24,356 nucleotides of DNA, taken from contig CAKTVQ010000022.1 in NCBI GenBank assembly GCA_934630375.1, forward strand, positions 1 to 24,356. The letters run 5' to 3'. Below, piece by piece: positions 7,711 to 14,853 of the stretch. The position numbers were made by a program, and so were the translations under genes. The notes under the pieces were generated by a model. The model was not told the DNA's origin. It saw nothing but the letters and a program-made list of their open reading frames with translations, and ran no database searches. Numbering within the stretch: the first letter of the stretch is position 1; each line of letters begins with the position of its first letter. This DNA is from an uncultured Collinsella sp. (GTDB taxonomy: Bacteria; Actinomycetota; Coriobacteriia; Coriobacteriales; Coriobacteriaceae).

Positions 7711-7831
7711 CTGGCCGGCTTGACGGCGAACAGCTCATCCCAATCGACCAATAGCTCCCGTCGCAGGGCGTAAACACGGCAAACGAGCTGCACATTTCGT
7801 AGCATGCCATAAGCAGCTGGTTGCGTGTCAT
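7707..7831 (-). pseudogene. Possible decayed or frameshifted small gene (about 41 residues)
   Basis: On the - strand an ATG at 7831 opens MTRNQLLMACYEM. A second frame, ending at the TAG at 7707-7709, reads NVQLVCRVYALRREL then LVDWDELFAVKPAS, which looks strongly protein-like. One missing base near 7794 separates the two frames (125 bases instead of 126). The stop overlaps the end of the convergent gene on the + strand. No clear ribosome-binding site is visible. It could be a small gene broken by one deletion, or chance. The 32-residue second-frame ORF (ATG at 7805) could also be translated alone. Confidence 0.3.
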
Positions 7832-7859
7832 GCTATACAGTAGGCATCGGCGCACAGAA

Positions 7860-7894
7860 AAAGGGCCCGGAAGGCAAAGCCTTCCGGGCCCTTT
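7860..7894. terminator. Strong bidirectional terminator between convergent genes
   Basis: AAAGGGCCCGGAAGGC (7860-7875), loop AAA, and the exact complement (7879-7894) form a 16-pair hairpin flanked by A/T runs on both sides. It serves pyruvate kinase on the - strand, where the run TTTTTC follows the GGGCCC arm. It can also stop + strand transcripts from the phospholipase-family gene. Confidence 0.9.
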
Positions 7895-7922
7895 GCAATG
7901 CAAGCGTGCTTGCAAGTGCGTT

Positions 7923-9383
7923 TTAGCGCACCTGAGCGACGTAAGCGACGTTGGTCGAGGAGACCTTATCCTCGAGCTGAACGCTCATGCGGGGATCGCC
8001 GGCGGTAGCGACGGTCAGATCGCCGGCCTCGACGTAGCCGAGCTCCTTAGCGGTCTCGATCGCCTTGACGATCGTGCCGTTGACGGTGCCCTGGGTAATC
8101 TCGGCCTGGTGCGGGATAACGCCCCAGTACATGATCATCTGCTGGACGGCCCACTCGTGGCGGGAGAACGCGCAGATCGGCATGTTGGGACGGAAGTGCG
8201 AAATCAGGCGAGCGGTACGACCGGTGGTCGTCGGCACGGTGATGCACTTGGCGCCAACGGTGGTAGCCATGTTTACAGCGGACATACCCACAACGTTGTT
8301 GACGACGCGGGTGCCGTGAGCATCTGCCGGAACCTCGAGCGGAGCGTGGGCCGGGAGATACTTCTCGGTCTCGAGAGCAATGCTGGCCTGCATCTTAACG
8401 GCCTCAACCGGGTACTTACCGGCAGCGGACTCGCCGGACAGCATGACGGCATCGGTGCCGTCGTAGATGGCGTTAGCAACGTCGGCAACCTCGGCGCGCG
8501 TCGGGCGCGGGTTCTGCTGCATGGAGTCGAGCATCTGCGTAGCGGTGATAACGGGCTTGTAGGCCGCGTTGCACTTGGCGATGATCTCCTTCTGGATGTG
8601 GGGAACGAGCTCGGGCTTGATCTCGATGCCCAGGTCGCCACGGGCGACCATGATGCCGTCGGAAGCCTCGAGAATCTCATCGAAGTTCTCGACGCCCAGG
8701 GCGCACTCGATCTTCGGGAAGATCGTCACGTGCTCGCCGCCGTTCTCGCGGCAAAGCTTGCGGATGCCGCGGACGGACTCGCCGTCACGGATGAAGGAAG
8801 CGGCGATGTAGTCGATGTTCTCGGTCAGGCCAAAGAGGATGTCCTGACGATCGCGCTCGGTGATGGCAGGCAGCGAGATGTTGACGTTGGGCATGTTGAC
8901 GCCCTTGCGCTCGCCGATCAGGCCGTCGTTCTTGACGACGCAGGTCATGTCCTGGCCGCTGACGGACTCGACCTCGAGGGCAACCAGGCCGTCATCGATC
9001 AGGATGAGGGAGCCCTTCTCGACCTCGGAGGGCAGAGCCAGGTAGTCGAGGGAGATGTGCTCGGCGGTGCCGTGGAAATCCTCGGACGTGGGCTGAGCAG
9101 TGACGACGATCTTGTCGCCGGTCTTGACGGCAACCTTCTTGCCGTCGACCAGAAGGCCGGTGCGGACCTCGGGGCCCTTGGTGTCGAGCAGGATGCCGAC
9201 AGGCAGACCGAGCTCCTTGGAAATACGACGGACGCGCTCGATGCGACCGTGGTGCTCGTCGTAGGAGCCGTGCGAGAAGTTAAAACGGGCGACGTTCATG
9301 CCCGCCTTGATCATCTCGCGGATGGTCTCGTCGCTATCGCAGGCGGGACCCATGGTGCATACAATCTTAGTGCGCTTGTACAT
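7923..9383 (-). CDS. pyk: Pyruvate kinase
   Basis: Pyruvate kinase makes pyruvate and ATP from phosphoenolpyruvate and ADP in the last step of glycolysis. The 486-residue product is full length. It has KRTKIVCTMGPA and the NVARFNFSHG substrate region near the N-terminus, LLDTKGPEVRTG, FPKIE with the catalytic lysine, and the signature MVARGDLGIE. TATQMLDSM and GTDAVMLSGESAAGKYPVEAV follow, then a C-terminal allosteric-type domain (about residues 350-486) with TTTGRTARLISHFRPN. The ATG at 9383 follows GGAGGT by 4-5 bases. It is transcribed divergently from the calcium ATPase and ends at a strong bidirectional hairpin. Confidence 0.98.
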   Translation of the reverse strand: MYKRTKIVCTMGPACDSDETIREMIKAGMNVARFNFSHGSYDEHHGRIERVRRISKELGLPVGILLDTKGPEVRTGLLVDGKKVAVKTGDKIVVTAQPTSEDFHGTAEHISLDYLALPSEVEKGSLILIDDGLVALEVESVSGQDMTCVVKNDGLIGERKGVNMPNVNISLPAITERDRQDILFGLTENIDYIAASFIRDGESVRGIRKLCRENGGEHVTIFPKIECALGVENFDEILEASDGIMVARGDLGIEIKPELVPHIQKEIIAKCNAAYKPVITATQMLDSMQQNPRPTRAEVADVANAIYDGTDAVMLSGESAAGKYPVEAVKMQASIALETEKYLPAHAPLEVPADAHGTRVVNNVVGMSAVNMATTVGAKCITVPTTTGRTARLISHFRPNMPICAFSRHEWAVQQMIMYWGVIPHQAEITQGTVNGTIVKAIETAKELGYVEAGDLTVATAGDPRMSVQLEDKVSSTNVAYVAQVR

Positions 9384-9446
9384 TCAGACCTCCATCTGAC
9401 ATCGTCTTGCGCTGATAGATAAACCATAAGAAATAAAATCGAGTTG

Positions 9447-9452
9447 ATTATA
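9447..9452 (-). promoter_or_regulatory. Pyruvate kinase -10 box
   Basis: On the - strand this reads TATAAT, a perfect -10 hexamer, giving a start near 9440 and a leader of about 55-60 bases before the pyk ATG. A convincing -35 is not seen; TTGGGG lies 19 bases upstream. Confidence 0.6.
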
Positions 9453-9677
9453 ACGAAATACCGACCGAATACCCCAAAAAAACGACCGTATGCCGATTAA
9501 GAAGTTCATTTTTTGCGGGAAAAACGGTATATGCAAAAATTTTACCAACTGCTCTTACCGCTGCTATCTGGGCGATATTTCAGTTTGACGAAGTGCCGAA
9601 GAAAAAACGTTTTACCAACATTGAGCATCACACGGTCTGCACCGTTGCACTCGAGCCGTGTTTCCAATTGGAATGTT

Positions 9678-9707
9678 TTGGCTAGACGCGCCGCTTTGGG
9701 GTACCAT
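9678..9707 (+). promoter_or_regulatory. Candidate promoter of the calcium ATPase gene
   Basis: TTGGCT (9678-9683), 18 bases, TACCAT (9702-9707): four of six matches in each box. It lies just after the TTCCAATTGGAA palindrome (9662-9673), a possible operator. A start here would put the 9762-9815 hairpin in the mRNA leader. Confidence 0.4.
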
Positions 9708-9761
9708 AGCTCCACTATCAACTGCCGCTCAGCACGGCAGCCTTGATGAGCCCTTGCCCTT

Positions 9762-9815
9762 CTCCTGGGAATTATGATCGGGCATCAATCTGCTGAGTGG
9801 CCCGAATCCCAGGAG
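9762..9815 (+). promoter_or_regulatory. Leader hairpin covering the ATPase ribosome-binding site
   Basis: CTCCTGGGA (9762-9770) pairs perfectly with TCCCAGGAG (9807-9815), and TCGGGC (9778-9783) with GCCCGA (9800-9805) inside it. The right arm contains most of the AGGAGGGG Shine-Dalgarno site (9811-9818) of the ATPase gene. When folded, the site is masked, so this could act as a translational switch. No known riboswitch class is recognised. Confidence 0.55.
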
Positions 9816-9825
9816 GGGACTCTAT

Positions 9826-12507
9826 ATGCAAAAGGAATACCTGTCCGCCGCGGCGGAGGTGCTCAGCGACCAGGGTGTCGATGAGAACCTCGGCCTGAGC
9901 ACCGGCGAGGCGTCGTCGCGCCTCGCCAAGACAGGCCCTAACAAGCTTGAGGAAGCCGAGAAGACGCCGTTGTGGAAGCGCTTCTTTGAGCAGATGGCCG
10001 ACCCCATGGTCATCATGCTGATCGTTGCTGCCGTCATCAGTGCACTCACGGGCATGGTCAAGGGCGAGCCCGACTTTGCCGATGTCTTCATCATCATGTT
10101 CGTCGTTATCGTCAACTCGGTGCTGGGCGTGGTCCAGGAGGCTAAAAGCGAGGAGGCCCTCGAGGCCCTGCAGGAGATGAGCGCGGCGCAGTCCAAGGTG
10201 CTGCGCGACGGCAAGCTCGTGCATCTGCCGAGCGCCGAGCTCGTGCCCGGTGACGTGATCATGCTCGAGGCGGGCGACTCGGTCCCGGCCGATTGCCGCG
10301 TGCTCGAGAGCGCCACGATGAAGATCGAAGAGGCTGCGCTGACCGGCGAGTCCGTGCCGGTCGAGAAGCACGCCAACGTGATCGAGCTCGCCGCGGGCAC
10401 CGAGGACGTGCCGCTCGGCGACCGTAAGAACATGTGCTACATGGGTTCCACCGTGGTGTACGGTCGCGGTCGCGCCGTCGTGGTCGGCACCGGTATGAAC
10501 ACCGAGATGGGCAAGATTGCCGGCGCTCTTGCCGAGGCCAAGGAAGAGCTCACACCGTTGCAGGTGAAGCTCGCCGAGCTCAGCCGCATCCTTACCATTA
10601 TGGTTATCGTCATCTGCGTCGTGATCTTTGGCGTCGACATCCTGCGCCACGGCGTGGGCAACGTTCTCACCGACCCGACTGCCCTGCTCGACACCTTTAT
10701 GGTTGCCGTCTCGCTCGCCGTCGCCGCCATCCCCGAGGGCCTGGTCGCCGTCGTGACCATCGTGCTGTCGCTTGGCGTGACCAAGATGGCCAAGCGCCAG
10801 GCGATTATCCGCAAGCTCTCTGCTGTCGAGACCCTTGGCTGCACGCAGACCATCTGCTCCGACAAGACCGGCACCCTTACCCAAAACAAGATGACCGTTG
10901 TCAAGCACGAGCTCGCTGCGCCCAAGGAGAAGTTCCTGGCCGGTATGGCTCTGTGCTCCGACGCCCAGTGGGATGAGGAGCTGGGCGAGGCCGTGGGTGA
11001 GCCGACTGAGTGCGCGCTCGTCAACGACGCCGGCAAGGCGGGGCTCACCGGCCTGACCGCCGAGCATCCGCGTGTGGGTGAGGCCCCGTTTGACTCGGGC
11101 CGCAAGATGATGTCCGTGGTCGTCGAGACCCTGGACGGCGAGTATGAGCAGTACACCAAGGGCGCGCCCGATGTGGTGATCGGCCTGTGCACCCATATCT
11201 ACGACGGCGACAAGGTCGTTCCACTGACCGAGGAGCGTCGTGCCGAGCTCGTGGCCGCCAACAAGGCCATGGCCGACGAGGCCCTGCGCGTGCTGGCGCT
11301 GGCAAGCCGCACCTACACCGAGGTCCCGGCCGACTGCAGCCCCGCCGCGCTCGAGCACGACCTGGTCTTTTGCGGCCTGTCCGGCATGATTGACCCGGTC
11401 CGCCCCGAGGTCGCCGACGCCATCCGCGAGGCGCACGACGCCGGTATCCGCACCGTCATGATCACGGGCGACCACATCGACACCGCCGTGGCCATCGCCA
11501 AGCAGCTGGGCATCGTCGCCGATCGCAGCCAGGCCATCACCGGTGCCGACCTCGATCGCATGAGCGACGAGGAGCTCGACGCGCACATCGAGGATTACGG
11601 CGTGTACGCCCGCGTCCAGCCCGAGCACAAGACCCGCATCGTCGAGGCTTGGAAGTCGCGCGACCAGATCGTGGCCATGACGGGCGACGGCGTCAACGAC
11701 GCTCCGTCCATCAAGCGCGCCGACATCGGCGTGGGCATGGGCATCACCGGTACCGATGTCACCAAGAACGTCGCCGACATGGTGCTCGCCGACGACAACT
11801 TCGCCACCATCATCGGTGCCTGCGAAGAGGGCCGTCGCATCTACGACAACATCCGCAAGGTCATCCAGTTCCTGCTTTCGGCCAACCTTGCCGAGGTGTT
11901 CTCGGTGTTTATCGCCACGCTCATCGGCTTTACCATCTTCCAGCCGGTGCAGCTGCTGTGGGTGAACCTGGTTACCGACTGCTTCCCCGCGCTCGCGTTG
12001 GGCATGGAGGATGCCGAGGGCGACATCATGAAGCGCAAGCCGCGCAACGCCAAGGACGGCGTCTTTGCCGGCAATATGGGCCTGGACTGTGTGGTCCAGG
12101 GCCTAATCATCACCGTGCTGGTGCTGGCGAGCTTCTTTGTGGGCGTGTACTTTGACATGGGCTACATCCACATCGCCGATATGATCGCCGGCAATGCCGA
12201 CGAGGAAGGCGTGATGATGGCGTTCATCACGCTCAACATGGTCGAGATTTTCCACTGCTTCAATATGCGCAGCCGTCGTGCGTCGCTGTTCACCATGAAG
12301 AAGCAGAACAAGTGGCTGTGGGCTTCCGCCGCGCTGGCGCTGGTGCTGACGGTGATCGTAACCGTGCAGCCGACGCTTGCCGAGATGTTCTTTGGCCCCG
12401 TGACGCTTGAGCTCAAGGGCGTTGTCGCTGCCCTGGGCCTGGCCTTCCTGATCATCCCGCTGATGGAGATCTACAAGGCGATCATGCGCGCGGTGGAGAA
12501 AGAGTAA
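9826..12507 (+). CDS. Type IIA calcium-transporting P-type ATPase
   Basis: This 893-residue membrane pump probably exports Ca2+ using ATP. It has the actuator motif LTGESVPVEK (about 169-178), the phosphorylation site SDKTGTLTQNK (Asp346) and the hinge TGDGVNDAPSIKRADIGVGMG (about 618-638). PEGL in M4 (303-306), Glu in SANLAEVFSVF (M5) and NLVTD in M6 (714-718) are the calcium ligands of type IIA pumps of the SERCA and bacterial LMCA1 kind. The N-terminal cation-ATPase domain and six C-terminal membrane helices region are complete. The ATG follows AGGAGGGG (9811-9818) by 7 bases. The gene is monocistronic: it has its own leader hairpin, and a palindrome and terminator follow. Ion choice is inferred from the ligand motifs; Mn2+ cannot be excluded. 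Confidence 0.93.
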   Translation: MQKEYLSAAAEVLSDQGVDENLGLSTGEASSRLAKTGPNKLEEAEKTPLWKRFFEQMADPMVIMLIVAAVISALTGMVKGEPDFADVFIIMFVVIVNSVLGVVQEAKSEEALEALQEMSAAQSKVLRDGKLVHLPSAELVPGDVIMLEAGDSVPADCRVLESATMKIEEAALTGESVPVEKHANVIELAAGTEDVPLGDRKNMCYMGSTVVYGRGRAVVVGTGMNTEMGKIAGALAEAKEELTPLQVKLAELSRILTIMVIVICVVIFGVDILRHGVGNVLTDPTALLDTFMVAVSLAVAAIPEGLVAVVTIVLSLGVTKMAKRQAIIRKLSAVETLGCTQTICSDKTGTLTQNKMTVVKHELAAPKEKFLAGMALCSDAQWDEELGEAVGEPTECALVNDAGKAGLTGLTAEHPRVGEAPFDSGRKMMSVVVETLDGEYEQYTKGAPDVVIGLCTHIYDGDKVVPLTEERRAELVAANKAMADEALRVLALASRTYTEVPADCSPAALEHDLVFCGLSGMIDPVRPEVADAIREAHDAGIRTVMITGDHIDTAVAIAKQLGIVADRSQAITGADLDRMSDEELDAHIEDYGVYARVQPEHKTRIVEAWKSRDQIVAMTGDGVNDAPSIKRADIGVGMGITGTDVTKNVADMVLADDNFATIIGACEEGRRIYDNIRKVIQFLLSANLAEVFSVFIATLIGFTIFQPVQLLWVNLVTDCFPALALGMEDAEGDIMKRKPRNAKDGVFAGNMGLDCVVQGLIITVLVLASFFVGVYFDMGYIHIADMIAGNADEEGVMMAFITLNMVEIFHCFNMRSRRASLFTMKKQNKWLWASAALALVLTVIVTVQPTLAEMFFGPVTLELKGVVAALGLAFLIIPLMEIYKAIMRAVEKE

Positions 12508-12518
12508 CGTACCTGTCC

Positions 12519-12613
12519 GGGCCCGCCCGCCTGCGGGGTTTCCACGGGCACGTCCTCGCCGCGTTGCGGCTGCGGGATGTGCCCTTTGGAAACCCCTCTC
12601 GGCGGGCGGGCCC
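12519..12613. repeat. Long palindromic element, copy B (after the calcium ATPase)
   Basis: This is the second copy of the 95-base element, 11 bases after the ATPase stop. Outer stem: GGGCCCGCCCGCC (12519-12531) with GGCGGGCGGGCCC (12601-12613), 13 perfect pairs. Second stem: GGGGTTTCC with GGAAACCCC. Third stem: GGGCAC with GTGCCC. The apex is GCCGC-GTT-GCGGC. Relative to copy A, five outer, one second-stem and two third-stem pairs differ, and all eight changes keep pairing. Unpaired stretches TGC, TCTC and TGCGGGA are conserved. Confidence 0.85.
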
Positions 12614-12672
12614 TGCGGTGACTTTGCTGGCTTTTCTCTCGTGCGGATGAAAAGGGCTGAGGGAAAGTGTGT

Positions 12673-12708
12673 GAGCCGGTCGAGCGTTTGCTCGACCGAC
12701 TCTTTTTT
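12673..12708 (+). terminator. Terminator after the calcium ATPase
   Basis: CGGTCGAGC (12677-12685), loop GTTT, GCTCGACCG (12690-12698), extended by GAG/CTC across one mismatch, then TTTTTT. It is a classic intrinsic terminator. It separates the ATPase transcript from rsgA and argues against any rsgA start upstream of about 12710. Confidence 0.9.
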
Positions 12709-12757
12709 GTGGGTAAAATACCTGCTCAGTTGTGTGGTTTTGTGCTGGGAGGCATCT

Positions 12758-13942
12758 GTGGGCAAGGCTAAGGCTAAAGCGAAGAAAAAGACGACGGGGG
12801 CGCGGGCTAAGCGCGATCGTCGTCGGAAGCTCGCGACCGAGGCTCCCGCATCTGCTGAGGAGCTGCTGGCAAGCGTGCCGGGACTCGACGCGCTGCAGGA
12901 CGTTCCGGCGTTTGATGACCTGCCGGTCGATGAAGCTCAGCAGACTGCCTTTGATGATTTCTGCGCACATGCCGAGGAGCCCGAGCAGATGCAGCTTGGC
13001 GCCGTGGTGCGCTTGGATCGCGGGTTTCCGCTGGTGGCGACTGCCGACGATACCTTCCGCGCCGAGCATGCCGTGGGGTTTGCCAAGTCGCGCGGTGAGG
13101 ACGAGGTCCTGCTGCCTGCCGTGGGCGATCGTGTGGCGGTGCGCCGCGCTCCCGGGCACGATATGGGCGTGATTGAGTGCGTGCTGCCGCGCCGTACGAG
13201 CTTTGAGCGTTGGCGCGGCCGTGCCCGCGGAGAGCGCCAGGTGCTCTGCTCCAACGTGGATAGCGTGCTAATCGTGCAGGCGCTCGGTGCCGGTGAGGTG
13301 CTGCTCGACCGCGTGGCGCGCTCGCTGGTGTTGGCGCTCGACTGCGATGCCGAACCGGTGGTGGTACTCACCAAAGCTGACCGTTGCGATACCGAGGAGC
13401 TCGAGCGCGATCTGGACCGCGTGCGCCGCCTGGTGGGTCCGGACGTGCGCGTGATCGTGACGTCCTCTGCCGAGGGCCGCGGCCTGGACGAGGTCCGTGC
13501 CTGCGTGCCTGTCGGGAGCTGCGCCATGATTCTGGGCGAGTCGGGTGCCGGCAAGTCGACGCTGCTCAATGCACTGCTGGGCCACGATACGTTGGCGACC
13601 GGCGGTGTGCGCGAACGCGACGATCAGGGCCGTCACACTACCGTCGCGCGCGTGATGGTGGCACTGCCGGGCGACGCCGGCGTGATCGCCGATGCCCCGG
13701 GCCTGCGCAGCCTGCCGCTCGTGGGTCACGAGCGGGGTCTGGCGCGCGCTTTCCCCGAGATTGTCGAGGCATCGCGCGCGTGCCGGTTTGGCGATTGCAC
13801 GCATACCCATGAGCCGGGCTGCGCCGTTCGCGAGGCCGAGGACGCCGGGCAGATCGACAGCCTGCGTCTGGAAACGTTCCAAAACTTGGCGTCATCCATG
13901 CGCGTGAGCGCTCAAATGCTCGATCCCGATGTCCATCTGTAA
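12758..13942 (+). CDS. rsgA: Ribosome small subunit-dependent GTPase A
   Basis: RsgA is a circularly permuted GTPase that checks late maturation of the 30S ribosomal subunit. From GTG 12758 the product has 394 residues. It has a basic, Lys/Arg-rich N-terminal tail (1-25), an OB-fold (about 75-145) and the G domain in permuted order: G4 VVLTKADR, G5-like TSSAEG, G1 GESGAGKSTLLN (about 260-271), G2 RHTT and G3 DAPGL. A zinc-binding CRFGDCTHTHEPGC segment ends the protein. The start was chosen because GGGAGG (12747-12752) lies 5 bases before it; a longer in-frame ORF from 12641 would run through the preceding terminator. The acidic stretch at about residues 40-70 is longer than in many homologues. 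Confidence 0.95.
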   Translation: MGKAKAKAKKKTTGARAKRDRRRKLATEAPASAEELLASVPGLDALQDVPAFDDLPVDEAQQTAFDDFCAHAEEPEQMQLGAVVRLDRGFPLVATADDTFRAEHAVGFAKSRGEDEVLLPAVGDRVAVRRAPGHDMGVIECVLPRRTSFERWRGRARGERQVLCSNVDSVLIVQALGAGEVLLDRVARSLVLALDCDAEPVVVLTKADRCDTEELERDLDRVRRLVGPDVRVIVTSSAEGRGLDEVRACVPVGSCAMILGESGAGKSTLLNALLGHDTLATGGVRERDDQGRHTTVARVMVALPGDAGVIADAPGLRSLPLVGHERGLARAFPEIVEASRACRFGDCTHTHEPGCAVREAEDAGQIDSLRLETFQNLASSMRVSAQMLDPDVHL

Positions 13943-13960
13943 TTGATTATTCCTATGACA

Positions 13961-13993
13961 GCCGTCTCCCAACTGTTCGGGAGACGGCTTTTT
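13961..13993 (+). terminator. rsgA terminator
   Basis: GCCGTCTCCC (13961-13970), loop AACTGTTC, GGGAGACGGC (13979-13988), TTTTT. It is a strong intrinsic terminator closing rsgA and isolating the pilus operon. Confidence 0.93.
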
Positions 13994-14064
13994 GCTGCGG
14001 AAAAGCCTCGAAACATGCAGTTTGCTGACGTGCCGACCAAAACCTTGCCACGAGCTTGACGGGC

Positions 14065-14096
14065 TGGTCAGCTTTTGGTCAGCGATTGGTTTGACA
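14065..14096 (+). promoter_or_regulatory. Phased direct repeats and -35 box before the pilus operon
   Basis: TGGTCAGC occurs at 14065-14072 and 14076-14083, and a degenerate TGGTTTGA at 14087-14094; all three are exactly 11 bases apart. The last overlaps a perfect -35 hexamer TTGACA (14091-14096). No good -10 box is seen at 16-18 bases, which suits an activator-dependent promoter. Phased repeats next to -35 are typical of response-regulator or similar activator sites. Confidence 0.45.
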
Positions 14097-14193
14097 TCGA
14101 AAACCAAGATCGCGATTGCGCCGCTTTGCGCTCTGACCGCCCAGACAATGGTGGTACGGGCATTCGCCCGGCACTGCCATGAGAGGAGCGGCC

Positions 14194-14853
14194 GTGAACA
14201 AGAACAAGCGCATCGCTATCAGTCTGGTCGCGGGCGTGCTCGCTGCTCTGCTCTGCATGGTTTACGGTTCATCGATCCGCTCGCAAGCCGAACAGGTCCA
14301 GGCTGAGACCTTGGCCAAGTACGGTGGCGATCGCGTCGAGGTATGCGTCGCGGCGCGCGATATCGATGTGGGCGAGACCCTCGATGAGACCAATGTCATA
14401 ACCCAGGAATGGCTGACGAGTCTGCTGCCGCGTGACGCGGCGACCGAGCTGCGCCAGGTGCGCGGCGACGTGACGACTTCGCGTATTCCCAAAAACGCCG
14501 TGATCTGCAATGTCTACACCAAGGCCGAGAGCCACACACTCGAGGTGCCTAAGGGTAAGGTCGCCGTTTCGGTGGCGGTCGATGCCGAGCACTCGGTCGG
14601 CGGTGCTACGGGCGTGGGCAGCTACGTGGATGTGTATGTGCAAAAAGACGGCGTAACCGATCGGCTGTGCGGCGCGTACGTGATCGATACCAGTGAGGAT
14701 TCCGGTGCCACGCGCGAGGGCAAGATCGAATGGGTGACGCTGGCGGCTGACCCCGAAGACGTCAAGGAACTGCTGGGAGCCTCGGGCAAGGGAACGGTCA
14801 GCTTGACGATTCCCGCCACGGCGCGCGGCAAAAAGAGCGGAGGCGACGAGTGA
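14194..14853 (+). CDS. cpaB: Pilus assembly protein CpaB/RcpC-like
   Basis: The 219-residue protein has a single N-terminal membrane helix (about 5-25). A SAF domain (about 40-105; VAARDIDVGETLDETNV) and the RcpC/CpaB fold (about 115-185; GKVAVSVAVDAEHSVGG, GSYVDVYVQ) follow. In Tad systems CpaB assists pilus export on the outer face; here, without an outer membrane, it probably works in or near the cell wall. GTG 14194 was chosen over ATG 14179 because AGGAG (14184-14188) lies between them, 5 bases before the GTG. It is the first gene of the pilus operon and its stop overlaps the next start (TGATG). Confidence 0.85.
   Translation: MNKNKRIAISLVAGVLAALLCMVYGSSIRSQAEQVQAETLAKYGGDRVEVCVAARDIDVGETLDETNVITQEWLTSLLPRDAATELRQVRGDVTTSRIPKNAVICNVYTKAESHTLEVPKGKVAVSVAVDAEHSVGGATGVGSYVDVYVQKDGVTDRLCGAYVIDTSEDSGATREGKIEWVTLAADPEDVKELLGASGKGTVSLTIPATARGKKSGGDE

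Larger units (their letters stand above)
9384..9825. other. Divergent regulatory region between pyk and the calcium ATPase gene
   Basis: This 442-base region is visibly richer in A and T than its surroundings and contains no convincing gene. It holds the pyk -10 box (9447-9452, - strand) and TTTTACCAAC as an exact direct repeat 70 bases apart (9540-9549 and 9610-9619). It also holds a perfect 12-base palindrome TTCCAATTGGAA (9662-9673), a candidate + strand promoter (9678-9707), a hairpin CTGCCG/CGGCAG (9722-9740) and the leader hairpin at 9762-9815. Confidence 0.6.

Noticed and set aside
7821..9422. A + strand open frame of over 500 codons opposite pyruvate kinase
   Set aside because: Same kind of shadow: it starts inside the terminator region and has the composition typical of antisense high-GC frames.
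9513..9746. A 77-codon + strand open frame in the pyk-ATPase gap
   Set aside because: No ribosome-binding site, no recognisable protein character, and it crosses the palindrome and promoter-like elements.
9773..9778. TATGAT as the -10 box of the ATPase gene
   Set aside because: No -35 lies at a usable distance, and it falls inside the hairpin that would need to be transcribed; the upstream promoter candidate fits better.
9772..11628. A - strand open frame of over 600 codons opposite the calcium ATPase
   Set aside because: Antisense shadow of a full-length P-type ATPase; no family motifs in the translation.
12641..12757. An upstream extension of rsgA from ATG 12641
   Set aside because: It would encode across a strong intrinsic terminator, and the GTG at 12758 has a good ribosome-binding site and the usual basic N-terminus.
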